A stretch of 64,000 nucleotides of DNA from NCBI GenBank assembly GCA_016710465.1, contig JADJVS010000012.1, positions 320,947 to 384,946 of the forward strand, given 5' to 3'. The stretch's first letter is position 1, and the number at the start of each line of letters is the position of its first letter. Under the pieces are notes generated by a model that worked only from the letters and a program-made list of their open reading frames with translations, had not been told where the DNA came from and searched no databases. Of this stretch, positions 34,104-43,581 are shown one piece after another. The position numbers and the translations under genes were made by a program. This stretch comes from Sulfuritalea sp. GTDB lineage: Bacteria > Pseudomonadota > Gammaproteobacteria > Burkholderiales > Rhodocyclaceae.

Positions 34104-34415
34104 TCAGGCCGGCATGCGGCCGTGCTCGGGGTTGTCCAGCGCCGCACGCACCGGCGCCAACGCGGCATGGAAGTCTTCGTCGTAATCGCCGATCGTCGCC
34201 ACGTGGTCGGAGCAGGCGGAAATCAAGGCCGCGATGCGGGTGGGCGACAGGGCCCGCGCCTGTTCCGTTTGCGGCTGCGCCCAAAGTTCGGCCAGTTGAT
34301 CGAAGCTGCCGATGCGCACCCAGGTGCCGTCAGGCCGGCGGCTTGCCGCCGTGGCATGACACGCGAGTTCGAAGCCCATCCCGCGGGCCTTGTGGTGCAA
34401 GGTGGTCCAAGTCAT
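34104..34415 (-). CDS. Hypothetical protein downstream of btaB
   Basis: This 103-residue protein is not recognised. It is soluble, with a Trp-rich start (MTWTTLHHKARGMGFEL), a block DGTWVRIGSFDQLAELW and a helical second half (RIAALISACSDHVATIG). GGAGGAG lies six bases before the ATG at 34415, so a start further upstream is unlikely. It lies 123 bases after btaB on the same strand and might belong to the same transcript. Confidence 0.65.
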   Translation of the reverse strand: MTWTTLHHKARGMGFELACHATAASRRPDGTWVRIGSFDQLAELWAQPQTEQARALSPTRIAALISACSDHVATIGDYDEDFHAALAPVRAALDNPEHGRMPA

Positions 34416-34538
34416 TTTCGCTCCTCCAGATTTTGCCGGCGCCAAGCGGGCGCGGTTTCCTTATAGGCTTCGCCGCAGCGGAAGTCATGACGCGCTGCGT
34501 TAGCTGCAGTGCGGCAAATCGGGGCCGCCACGGCGGAT

Positions 34539-35236
34539 TCACTCGCGGCGGCCAATGAACAGGTAGTAGGGCGCCGCGATCGGCAGATACGGCATGGCCG
34601 CCCGACGCTCGGTGTGCCAGTGATCCGGCAGGCTTTCCCGCAGGACGGTCAGGTGCTCGGCGGAAAGATGGACACCGTCGTGGGCGAACCAGCGCCTCCA
34701 GAAACCGTTCAGGCGTCCACCCCGGGGCAGGTGAAAATCCACCACCCCCAGCAACCCACCGGGTGCAAGCATCGCGTGCGCATTGGCGACTGCCTGCCGC
34801 CAATCGGGAATCATGGTCAGCGCGTAGGAAATCAGCACCCGATCCGCGGCCTGCAACGGGCTCCATGTGGTGGCATCGGCTTCATGCACGACGACGTTGC
34901 GCCGTTCGCCGGCGCGCCGCCTGGCCTGCGCCAGCAGGCCGGGCACAAATCGACCATGTCGTAACGCGCCAGGCCATCCAGCGTGGCGCCAAGGAATCCA
35001 AGGCTGGCGCCGGTGCCGCAGCCAAGTTCAACGACCCGCATTCCGCGTTCGAGTTCAAGCAGCGTGATCAGTTCCTCCCGGCCATGCAGCAGGCGCGAGC
35101 GAAAGGCGTCGTAGTGCGCCGCCTGGGGTGCGTAAAAGCCTTGCAGGCGCTCGACATGGCTGCCACCGCGCGGCACGCCGCGCAGCATGCGCAACAGGAC
35201 CTGGCCCTCGCCGAGCGCGCGATTCAGCGCGGTCAT
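34539..35236 (-). pseudogene. btaB: BtaB-like diacylglyceryl-homoserine N-methyltransferase, interrupted by a frameshift
   Basis: BtaB trimethylates diacylglyceryl-homoserine to the betaine lipid DGTS. The N-terminal frame (MTALNRALGEGQVLLRM, from 35236) carries the SAM loop MRVVELGCGTGASLGF and reaches MVDLCP. The rest (GLLAQARRRAGERRNV, EADATTWSPL, ISYALTMIPDWRQA, APYYLFIGRRE) is in the next frame. One G missing from the GCCCGG run near 34942 explains the break. The ATG overlaps the btaA stop by four bases, as expected for a btaAB operon. It may be an assembly error, since the rest is well preserved. Confidence 0.82.
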
Positions 35237-36468
35237 TTGGGGATCGTTCCGACCAGGAAGCCGGAGTAGGTGTGGACCCGATCCTCGCGCTGCAGGCGCG
35301 CCGCCAGATCGCGGTCGAACTCGATCACCTCGTGCAGCGAACGCCCATGACGGCCCACCCGCACCCATTCGAGGAAGGGCGGGCGGGCGTGCGCGCTGCG
35401 CAGCAATACCCTGGCGCAGGGCGCCGCCCGCTCGATGATGCCGGTCCACTCCTCGATCAGGGCGCCGGGGTAGTAGCTGCTCATCCAGTCCATGTGGTCG
35501 AGCAGCACGAATCGGGTGATCGGCGTCTCGTGGCGATCGAGAAACTCGGTGACCGTGCAGTCGTGGATCTCGATGCAGTCGGCCAGCCCATCACGCAGGG
35601 CGACGAAGTTGTCATGCTTCAGGTATTCGGGACAACACTCGCGCGTGTAATGCCCGTTGAGGTACACCTGCCAGAAGTAGTTGTGCGCCACCGGCAGATG
35701 GCGGAACACGTATTCGATCGCGTCGCGGATGAAACCGGCGACCCCGTCGGGATGCTGGGCCTGGACCAGGCGGCGCTGGGGATGGGGCACCCCGAGCAGG
35801 CTCATGGTCAATTGACGATTGAGTATCCACTTGATCGCCGGCGTCCATAGCTCGTCGGCGATGCGGGCGTCGTACACCTGGCGCTGCGTTTCGAGGTCCT
35901 TGCATTCGAGCAAGGATTGCACGTCTTGCGCCAGTTGGGGACGCATGCGGAAATAGCTGCAGAACCCGCGGGCGACGAATCCCGACAGGCCATGGAAGTA
36001 GAAGCTGCCGTGGCGGCTGGTAAACCATTGGCCCTGGCGATCCCAGTAGGAACGGGCGAAGGCGGACAGCTCGCCGCGCAGGCGCTGGCGGTAAAGCTCC
36101 CGAAAGCCGGCGTGATAGCCGTCACCGAAGATCTTGAAGAAATCCTCGAACTCGAGCTTGCGGATCGCCGCCAGCTTGAGTTCGAGCAGCGCGTTCTGCC
36201 GTGGATTGGCGTCGATGGCATGGATCGCCGCCGGCCCCTGCAAGGCATAGTCGAGTACGTTGCAGCCGGCGCTGGTGATCACCGCGATGCTGTCGCGCGG
36301 GCCGATGTCCAGCGCCTGGCGATCCACCGCCGGATCCTCCCAGCAGGTGTTGTACACCAGGGACCGGGCATAAAGCGCGTCGAAGACCTTCTTGTCCAGT
36401 CGATCCTTCAGGGTAAGGCGGGTCGCGGGCTTTGGCGCCAGGGGCAGGTGCGGGGCAGTGTTCATCAT
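35233..36468 (-). CDS. btaA: BtaA-like S-adenosylmethionine:diacylglycerol 3-amino-3-carboxypropyltransferase
   Basis: This 411-residue DUF3419 protein matches BtaA, which moves the aminocarboxypropyl group of SAM to diacylglycerol, the first step to DGTS betaine lipid. Family blocks include SLVYNTCWEDP, the SAM-binding VITSAGCNVLDYAL and AIDANPRQNALLELK, FFHRL-like SGFVARGFCSYF, and LLDHMDWMS. The length fits. Two adjacent ATGs (36463-36468) are possible; neither has a good Shine-Dalgarno sequence. Betaine lipids replace phospholipids under phosphate shortage in several bacteria. I saw no convincing Pho box upstream. Confidence 0.9.
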   Translation of the reverse strand: MMNTAPHLPLAPKPATRLTLKDRLDKKVFDALYARSLVYNTCWEDPAVDRQALDIGPRDSIAVITSAGCNVLDYALQGPAAIHAIDANPRQNALLELKLAAIRKLEFEDFFKIFGDGYHAGFRELYRQRLRGELSAFARSYWDRQGQWFTSRHGSFYFHGLSGFVARGFCSYFRMRPQLAQDVQSLLECKDLETQRQVYDARIADELWTPAIKWILNRQLTMSLLGVPHPQRRLVQAQHPDGVAGFIRDAIEYVFRHLPVAHNYFWQVYLNGHYTRECCPEYLKHDNFVALRDGLADCIEIHDCTVTEFLDRHETPITRFVLLDHMDWMSSYYPGALIEEWTGIIERAAPCARVLLRSAHARPPFLEWVRVGRHGRSLHEVIEFDRDLAARLQREDRVHTYSGFLVGTIPK

Positions 36469-36615
36469 GGGAGGCGGGATACACCGGGTTGGACGGGAAT
36501 GCGTCAACACTGTGGTGAATGGGTTTCGTGGCGATGACGGCTTCGTTTCGCTTGCATGAAGCTCGCGCCGGCGTCGCGATCCCTTGCCGCGCTTTCCCGC
36601 GCCGGGCAGCAGCAC

Positions 36616-36777
36616 TCAGTCGCGGCGGACTCCCCCGCCCGGCTGGGGACGCAGGTAGGCGGGACTCTCCTCCCGCCTGACCCGACGCCGAAAGAGTATC
36701 CAGCCCAGCACAAGGAAGGTCGCCAGCGCCGTGACCACCAGGGGCGCCTCGGCGAGTCTGTGAAATAGCCGCTCCAT
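36616..36777 (-). CDS. Small single-span membrane protein (53 residues)
   Basis: This 53-codon frame starts MERLFHRLAEAPLVV and has one clear hydrophobic helix (about residues 12-28) followed by FRRRVRREE, so the basic end would stay in the cytoplasm. GGAG lies about 14 bases before the ATG, which is weak. It sits 148 bases upstream of btaA on the same strand and may be its co-transcribed partner. It is below the usual size cut-off; the composition supports a real membrane protein, but proof is lacking. Confidence 0.5.
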   Translation of the reverse strand: MERLFHRLAEAPLVVTALATFLVLGWILFRRRVRREESPAYLRPQPGGGVRRD

Positions 36778-36973
36778 CGTTGTCGGCGCTCCGGCGAATG
36801 TAGGCCCAGGGATAGGCTCGCGCCCGGCCGGCGGCGATGCCTCTTCGCCGGCAATGCTCTCGTGCCGCCGTTACGCCACGGTTACGGGACGATGATGATT
36901 TGGGCCGCCGGGGCCGGCCTTGGCGGCGTATTTGCCAATATTCACCGCCGGATCCTCATGGCGGCACGGAACA

Positions 36974-37000
36974 ACGCCGTACCGCCAGCGCCGACTCTTG
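36974..37000 (-). repeat. Dispersed repeat AGTCGGCGCTGGC-N3-ACGGCG, copy 5
   Basis: On the minus strand this is AAGAGTCGGCGCTGGC, then GGT, then ACGGCGT. It lies about 16 bases beyond the acyl-CoA dehydrogenase stop codon, in the same orientation as that gene. Confidence 0.55.
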
Positions 37001-37015
37001 CCGGCCTGACCCGCG

Positions 37016-38185
<1,170 letters not shown>

Positions 38186-38194
38186 GTCGGATTC

Positions 38195-38980
38195 CTAGGT
38201 TGTCTCGCCGCCGGCGACGGAAATGGCCTGGCCGGTAATCGATTCACTGCCCGGCAGGCACAGCCAGAGCACGGCGTTGGCGACTTCGGCAGGCTGCACC
38301 AGGCGGCCCTGCGGATTATGCTTGACCAGCTCCGCGAGCGCCTCGGCCTCGCTGCGGCCGGTCTTGGCGCGGATGTTGGCGATGCTGTCGCGCACGATGT
38401 CGGTCTCGGTGTAGCCGGGGCAGACGGCGTTCACCGTCACCGGCTTTTTCGCCAGTTCGAGCGCCAGCGCGCGGGTGAGGCCGAGCACGCCGTGCTTTGC
38501 CGCGCAATAGGCCGCGACATACGGGTAGCCCTTGAGCGCCGCCGTGCTGGCGATGTTGACGATGCGGCCCCAGCCCTGTTCCAGCATGCCGGGCAGCACG
38601 GCATGGATGGCGAGGTAACTGCCGGTGAGGTTGACCGCCAGCATCCGGTTCCACAAGGCGAGGTCGGTCTTGCCGATCGGCGCGCTCACGGCCTGCCCGG
38701 CGTTGTTGATGAGCAGGGTTACCGGGCCCAGTGCCTGGGCGGCGGCGGCAAAGGCGGTGGTGGTCGATTCGGCATCGGCGATATCGACCGCCTGGCAATG
38801 CACCTTGCCCAGCGGCCGCAGGCGCGCGGCTTCGTCTTCCAGCGTGGCGGCATTGCGGCCCATCAGGGTGACGGCGGCGCCCTGCTCGACCAGCGCGCGG
38901 GCGATCGTCGCGCCGATGCCGCGCCCGCCGCCGGTAACCACGGCGTGGCGGCCGCGCAGGGTGGCCGGCGTTGGATTCAT
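38195..38980 (-). CDS. SDR-family 3-hydroxyacyl-CoA dehydrogenase-like protein
   Basis: This 261-residue short-chain dehydrogenase has the NAD loop TGGGRGIG at residues 17-24, NNAG near 92, and the catalytic Ser/Tyr/Lys set NIASTAAL and YCAAK. The end, ITGQAISVAGG, is standard for the family. In this setting it probably oxidises a 3-hydroxyacyl-CoA ring intermediate, a role like BadH. It starts 13 bases after the CoA-ligase stop and ends nine bases before the dehydrogenase start. Confidence 0.88.
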   Translation of the reverse strand: MNPTPATLRGRHAVVTGGGRGIGATIARALVEQGAAVTLMGRNAATLEDEAARLRPLGKVHCQAVDIADAESTTTAFAAAAQALGPVTLLINNAGQAVSAPIGKTDLALWNRMLAVNLTGSYLAIHAVLPGMLEQGWGRIVNIASTAALKGYPYVAAYCAAKHGVLGLTRALALELAKKPVTVNAVCPGYTETDIVRDSIANIRAKTGRSEAEALAELVKHNPQGRLVQPAEVANAVLWLCLPGSESITGQAISVAGGETT

Positions 38981-38993
38981 GGGGACACTCCGT

Positions 38994-40565
38994 TCATTGG
39001 GGCTGCTTCAGCATTTCGCGCAGGCGGAAGCGCTGCGTCTTGCCGGTGGCCGTGCGCGGCAAGTCGTCAACAAAGCGTATGGTACGCGGACACTTGTAGA
39101 TCGAAAGCGTGGATTTGAAGGTGGCGAGCAGGGCCTGCTCCAGCGCCGGCTTGTCGGTCTCGTGACTGCGCGGCATGACGAAGAGCGCGATGCGCGTCAG
39201 GCCGTCTTCATTGGGGAAGCCGACCACGGCCGCATCCATGACATCCGGCACGGTCAGGGCACAGGCCTCGATCTCCGCCGGGCTGACCCATTGCCCGGAA
39301 ACCTTGAGCATGTCGTCGGCGCGGCCGAGGTGGCACCAGCGGCCCTCGGCGTCGAACTCGAACATGTCGCCGGGAAAATACCAGCCGTCGCGCAGGGCCC
39401 GCGCCGTGAGGTCCGGCTGCTTCCAGTAGCCGACGAACTGGCAACTTGTCTGGATCGCAATCTGGCCGGGATGATTGGGCTCGGTGATGTCCTGGTCGTC
39501 ATCGCCGACCAGGCGCACTTTCGCCCAGCGCACCGGCTTGCCCGAGGAGCCGCCCTTCGAATCATCGGGCTGGTTGAGCAGGAACAGGAACACCGTCTCC
39601 GATGCGCCGACGCCGTCAAGGATGGGCTTGCCGCAGAGCTCGAGCCAATCGTCGTAGAGCGACTCGGGCAGCTTTTCGCCGGCGGCGACGAAATGGTGGA
39701 TGGCGCGGAAGGCCGGACGCATCGGCGCGCCTTCGCGCAGCAGATTGCGATACATCACCGGGGTGCTGAACAGCACGGTTGGCCGGTGGCGCTCAACGGT
39801 GTCCATGATCAGCTTGGGTTCGGGCCAGGCCGGCGAAAGGATGATGGTGGCGCCGCACTGGATGCCACCCATCAGCGAATGGCCGAGGGCAAAGCCAAAA
39901 AATATCTTCGAGGTGGTGAATACGCGGTCACCGGGGCCGACGCCGAGGCATTCGCGTTCCAGGCAGTCGGCCACCAGCACGCTGCGATGCGGGTGCATCA
40001 CCGCCTTGGGCTTGCCCGTGGTGCCCGAGGAATACAGCCAGAAGCCGACGTCGTCGGGGTCGACCTGGACGGATTCGAGTGACGCCGGCTGCGCCGCCAG
40101 GATTTCATCCAGCCCGAGATACGGCGCCTTCGGCGTGCCGCCGACCTGGATCACGGTCGGCCGGACAGACAGGCTGGTGGCAGCGCTCTCGTAGAGATCG
40201 AGGAAGTGCGCGTCGACGCAGATCACGCGGCATTCGCTGTGCTCGATGATGAAGCTCAGGTCGCGCGCGGCCAGCCTGACATTGAGCGCCACGGCGACCG
40301 CGGCGATGCGCAGGGTGCCCAGGTAGGCCGCGACCAGTTCGGGCGAGTCGTCCATCAGGAACAGCACGCGATCGCCACGCCGCGCCCCGTGCGCCCGCAA
40401 GGCGTTGCCGCAGCGATTGACCAGCGCATCGAGCTCGCCGAAGCTCACCGCGCGCTCGGCGCAGAGTATCGCCGTGGTATCGGCAAGGCCCAGTTTCAGG
40501 GGGCGGCCGATGATCTCGTCGGCCGCGTTGATCGTGCCCGCCGGCACGTTTGGTGCGTGTTCCAT
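38994..40565 (-). CDS. Benzoate-CoA ligase-family acyl-CoA synthetase
   Basis: This 523-residue adenylate-forming enzyme shows the P-loop YSSGTTGKPKAV (near residue 163), GVGASETVF, the hinge GRADDMLKVSGQWVSP and the C-terminal lysine of RTATGKTQRF. The arrangement and length are those of benzoate-CoA ligase relatives, including 2-aminobenzoate and hydroxybenzoate ligases. It activates an aromatic or cyclic acid to its CoA thioester in the cytoplasm. An upstream in-frame start exists, but MEHAPNVPAG at 40565 fits the family. It lies in the TetR-controlled operon behind the TRAP binding protein. Confidence 0.92.
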   Translation of the reverse strand: MEHAPNVPAGTINAADEIIGRPLKLGLADTTAILCAERAVSFGELDALVNRCGNALRAHGARRGDRVLFLMDDSPELVAAYLGTLRIAAVAVALNVRLAARDLSFIIEHSECRVICVDAHFLDLYESAATSLSVRPTVIQVGGTPKAPYLGLDEILAAQPASLESVQVDPDDVGFWLYSSGTTGKPKAVMHPHRSVLVADCLERECLGVGPGDRVFTTSKIFFGFALGHSLMGGIQCGATIILSPAWPEPKLIMDTVERHRPTVLFSTPVMYRNLLREGAPMRPAFRAIHHFVAAGEKLPESLYDDWLELCGKPILDGVGASETVFLFLLNQPDDSKGGSSGKPVRWAKVRLVGDDDQDITEPNHPGQIAIQTSCQFVGYWKQPDLTARALRDGWYFPGDMFEFDAEGRWCHLGRADDMLKVSGQWVSPAEIEACALTVPDVMDAAVVGFPNEDGLTRIALFVMPRSHETDKPALEQALLATFKSTLSIYKCPRTIRFVDDLPRTATGKTQRFRLREMLKQPQ

Positions 40566-40631
40566 TGCCGTCCCGTCCTCTCTCAATCGTGCCCCGGGCC
40601 TACGTCCCCGGGGTCGTTGCACGGCAACCGC

Positions 40632-41660
40632 TTACTTCATCAAGGCCTTGGCTTCGCCAATCAGCTTCTGGCCGTCCATGCCCTTGGCCGCGACCTCCTT
40701 GATCCAGTCGGCATTGACCACCTCGGCGGCCTTTTGCCAGTTCGCCACTTCGGCGGCCGGCACGGAATGGAAACTGTTCTTGCGATCGACCGCGGTCTGG
40801 CGCGCCGGGCCCGTGGTCTCGTCCCATATCTTGCCGGCCCAGGCGGAGGTTTCGGCGCCGCTGTTGGCGTCGATCACCTTCTTCAGGTCGGCGGGCAGGC
40901 TCTCGTACTTGGCGGGGTTCATGGCGAAAAGGAAGGCCGAGGTGGCAATGAAAGGCGTGCCGGCCGGCGTTTCGGTATGGAACTTGGCGATCTCCTGGAT
41001 CTTCAGCGAGGGGATCACCTCCCAGGGCAGCACGGTGCCGTCGATCACGCCCTTGGCAAGGGCTTCCGGCACCTGCGGCACGGGCATCGGCACGGGCGTG
41101 GCACCCAGCGCGGCGACCAGCTTGGTGGCCATGCGGTTGGGCGCGCGCAGCTTCATGCCCTTGAAATCGGCCATGACCTTGATCTGCTGCTTGGTGGTGT
41201 GCAGTTCGGTGCCGGGGATGACATGGAAGATCAGCGGCTTGACGCCCTTGTATTCCTCCCTGGCGTTCTTCGCCGCGTAGTCCCACAGCGCCTTCGAGGC
41301 CTTCTCCGCGCTGGCAACCATGAAGGGCAGCTCGAACACCTCGGTGGCGAGGAAGCGGCCTGCCTGATAGCCGGGCAGGGTCCATACGATGTCGGCGACG
41401 CCGTCCTTGACCTGGTCGAAAAGCTGCGGTGGCGAGCCGCCCAGTTGCATCGACGGATAGATCTGGCACTTGAGGCGATTGCCCGACTCCCTGGCGATCT
41501 TGGCGCACCAGGGCTCGATCATCTTGACGTGGGCGTTCGACACCGGCGGCAGGAAGTGGTGCACCTTGAGCGTGATGGCATCCTGGGCGATGGCAGGCGC
41601 GGCGACGGTCGCCAGGAGCGCGGCGGCGACGGCGGTTTTCAGCGTGCGAATGGGATGCAT
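40632..41660 (-). CDS. Orphan TRAP transporter solute-binding protein (DctP family)
   Basis: This 342-residue periplasmic protein has a signal peptide (MHPIRTLKTAVAAALLATV, probable cut after PAIA) and a mature start ITLKVHHFLPP like the dctP product at 14.4 kb. The two are clearly paralogous along their whole length. No permease genes are next to it, so it probably delivers a different ligand to DctQM at 12.5-14.4 kb. GGAGACCACC precedes the ATG. Operator copy T2 lies 66 bases upstream. Confidence 0.92.
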   Translation of the reverse strand: MHPIRTLKTAVAAALLATVAAPAIAQDAITLKVHHFLPPVSNAHVKMIEPWCAKIARESGNRLKCQIYPSMQLGGSPPQLFDQVKDGVADIVWTLPGYQAGRFLATEVFELPFMVASAEKASKALWDYAAKNAREEYKGVKPLIFHVIPGTELHTTKQQIKVMADFKGMKLRAPNRMATKLVAALGATPVPMPVPQVPEALAKGVIDGTVLPWEVIPSLKIQEIAKFHTETPAGTPFIATSAFLFAMNPAKYESLPADLKKVIDANSGAETSAWAGKIWDETTGPARQTAVDRKNSFHSVPAAEVANWQKAAEVVNADWIKEVAAKGMDGQKLIGEAKALMK

Positions 41661-41725
41661 GGTGGTCTCCTCTGGTTGTCCCGGCGGGCGCGGCAAATGG
41701 CGCCGCCGATGTTGTTCGCCGCATG

Positions 41726-41743
41726 ATTGAACGCTCATTCATT
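41726..41743. promoter_or_regulatory. TetR-type operator, copy T2, before the orphan TRAP binding protein
   Basis: ATTGAACGCTCATTCATT differs from the consensus ATTGAACGNTCATTCAGT at one position. On the minus strand a TTGACT element lies just upstream at 41747-41752, so a bound repressor would block the promoter of the minus-strand operon. Confidence 0.65.
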
Positions 41744-41788
41744 CTGAAAGTCAAGCATTCCATGCCGACCCAAAATAAATTAATGGGG

Positions 41789-41824
41789 TTGACTTGCGCT
41801 ACTGACTGAGCAATCATTCAGTCA
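41789..41824 (+). promoter_or_regulatory. Promoter and TetR-type operator, copy T3, before the SDR/crotonase operon
   Basis: TTGACT at 41789-41794 and AATCAT at 41812-41817 are 17 bases apart. TGACTGA-N8-TCAGTCA (41803-41824) is a perfect 7-base inverted repeat over the -10 element. The core ACTGAGCAATCATTCAGT is a diverged match to the T-site consensus. Confidence 0.6.
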
Positions 41825-41877
41825 TTGGCACTGTCGGCGCGAACGCCGAAAGCGCGGGACACTATCAGGGAGAAACC

Positions 41878-42624
41878 ATGAAGATCAGCGGCAAAACGGC
41901 AGTTGTGACGGGCGGCGCATCCGGCATCGGCAAGGCCACGGCGGAAGCCCTCGCGGAGGCGGGCGCCCATGTGATCATCGGCGACCTCGACGCCGCCAAC
42001 GGCGAGGCGGTGGCGACATCGATCCGTGCCAGGGGCCAGGGCGCCGACTACCTCCGGCTCGACGTGGCGGACCTGGCCTCGGTCGCCGAGTTCAAGGCCG
42101 GGGCGCTTGCCTTGCGACCCCAGGTCGACATCGTCGCCAATGTCGCCGGCTGGGGCAAGATCCAGCCCTTCATGGAGAACACGCCCGAGTTCTGGCGCAA
42201 GGTGATGGACGTCAACCTGCTCGGGCCGGTGGCCGTGACCCACGCCTTCCTGCCCGGCATGATCGAGCGCAAGTCCGGCAAGGTGGTCACCGTGTCGAGC
42301 GACGCCGGCCGCGTCGGCAGCCTGGGCGAGACCGTGTATTCCGGCGCCAAGGGCGGCGCCATCGCTTTCACCAAGTCGCTGGCGCGCGAAGTCGCCCGCC
42401 ACAACATCAACGTCAATTGCGTCTGCCCGGGCCCGACCGACACGCCGCTGCTGCGCGCCGTGCCCGAGAAGCACCAGGAGGCCTTCGTCAAGGCCACCCC
42501 GATGCGCCGCCTGGCCAAGCCCTCGGAAATCGCCGACGCGATCCTGTTCTTCGCTAGCGACCGCGCCTCCTTCATCACCGGCCAGACCATCAGCGTCAGT
42601 GGTGGCCTGACCCTGGCCGGCTGA
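41878..42624 (+). CDS. SDR-family dehydrogenase, possible 2-hydroxycyclohexane-carboxyl-CoA-type enzyme
   Basis: This 248-residue SDR has TGGASGIG at residues 12-19, VANVAGWG in place of the usual NNAG, and the catalytic VSSDAGRV and YSGAKGG segments. The C-terminal ITGQTISVSGGLTLAG is typical. It is first in a plus-strand operon with a crotonase, under operator T3. By analogy with BadH it could oxidise a ring hydroxyl of a CoA ester, but general 3-ketoacyl reductases look alike. Confidence 0.85.
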   Translation: MKISGKTAVVTGGASGIGKATAEALAEAGAHVIIGDLDAANGEAVATSIRARGQGADYLRLDVADLASVAEFKAGALALRPQVDIVANVAGWGKIQPFMENTPEFWRKVMDVNLLGPVAVTHAFLPGMIERKSGKVVTVSSDAGRVGSLGETVYSGAKGGAIAFTKSLAREVARHNINVNCVCPGPTDTPLLRAVPEKHQEAFVKATPMRRLAKPSEIADAILFFASDRASFITGQTISVSGGLTLAG

Positions 42625-42660
42625 ACCGATTTCCCCCAACCCACACAAAAGGAGTCCAGC

Positions 42661-43479
42661 ATGTACAAACTCAAAGCGGCGGACATGAAGCCGCAACACT
42701 TCAAGCTCGAAGTGGCGAACAATGTTGCCACCATCACGCTGAACCGTCCCGAGCGCAAGAACCCGCTGACCTTCGAGAGCTACGCCGAGCTGCGCGACAC
42801 CTTTCACAAGTTCCAGTACACGAAGGACGTTCGCGCGGTGGTGATCACCGGCGCCGGCGGCAATTTCTGCTCCGGCGGCGACGTGCATGAAATCATCGGT
42901 CCGCTGACCAAGATGGACATGACCGGGCTTCTGGAGTTCACCCGCATGACGGGCAACCTGGTCAAGGAAATGCGCAATTGCCCGCAGCCGATCATCGCCG
43001 CCGTCGACGGCATCTGCTGCGGCGCCGGCGCCATCATCGCCATGGCCAGCGATATGCGTTACGCAACGGCCAGGGCCAAGACCGGCTTCCTATTCGTCAA
43101 GGTCGGCCTGGCCGGTTGCGACATGGGCGCCTGCAGCATCCTGCCGCGCATCATCGGTCAGGGCCGCGCCTCGGAACTGCTGTACACCGGGCGCATGATG
43201 AGCGCCGAGGAAGGGCAGGCGTGGGGTTACTTCAACGGCATCGTCGCCCAGGAAGAGCTGCTGGCGACGGCCAGCGGCATGGCGCAGTCCCTCGCCGACG
43301 GCCCGGCCTTCGCCCACTCGGTCACCAAGAAGTGCCTGCACCAGGAGTGGAACCAGACCATCGAGCAGGCGCTGGAGACCGAGGCCGAAGCGCAGGCTAT
43401 CTGCATGCAAACCGAGGACTTCAAGATCGCCTATCACGCCTTCGTTGCCAAGCAGACACCCAAGTTCATCGGCAACTGA
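42661..43479 (+). CDS. Enoyl-CoA hydratase/isomerase-family protein lacking both usual catalytic glutamates
   Basis: This 272-residue crotonase-fold protein has the CoA-binding FCSGGDVHEI and the oxyanion block CCGAGAIIAMASDM. In canonical hydratases the positions after GAG and in the next helix are glutamates; here they are Ala/Ile, and the second region reads FVKVGLAGCDMGAC. An aspartate replaces the second glutamate, as in some isomerases, hydrolases and C-C lyases of the fold. It probably acts on a ring or branched acyl-CoA in the TetR-controlled pathway. AAGGAG precedes the ATG. Confidence 0.85.
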   Translation: MYKLKAADMKPQHFKLEVANNVATITLNRPERKNPLTFESYAELRDTFHKFQYTKDVRAVVITGAGGNFCSGGDVHEIIGPLTKMDMTGLLEFTRMTGNLVKEMRNCPQPIIAAVDGICCGAGAIIAMASDMRYATARAKTGFLFVKVGLAGCDMGACSILPRIIGQGRASELLYTGRMMSAEEGQAWGYFNGIVAQEELLATASGMAQSLADGPAFAHSVTKKCLHQEWNQTIEQALETEAEAQAICMQTEDFKIAYHAFVAKQTPKFIGN

Positions 43480-43488
43480 CGGGGTCGC

Positions 43489-43519
43489 CGGGAATACGCG
43501 GGCTTGCCCGCGCTTCCCG
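43489..43519 (+). terminator. Long imperfect hairpin between the crotonase gene and tetR
   Basis: CGGGAA-TA-CGCGGGC pairs with GCCCGCG-C-TTCCCG around a two-base loop. No T-run follows, so it may act as a weak or Rho-assisted terminator that separates tetR from the operon ahead of it. Confidence 0.45.
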
Positions 43520-43552
43520 CCTGTTGAACTCCGTTTCATGGCAGACTGCACG

Positions 43553-43570
43553 CCTGAATGAATCTTCAAT
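43553..43570 (-). promoter_or_regulatory. TetR-type operator, copy T5, before tetR
   Basis: On the minus strand this is ATTGAAGATTCATTCAGG, which matches the T-site consensus except at two central bases and the last base. It ends 12 bases before the tetR ATG, consistent with autoregulation. Confidence 0.6.
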
Positions 43571-43581
43571 AAGGAAGCGAA

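Noticed and set aside
36468..36560. Possible Pho box before btaA
   Set aside because: Only one CCGTCAT-like half is present and the second half is missing.
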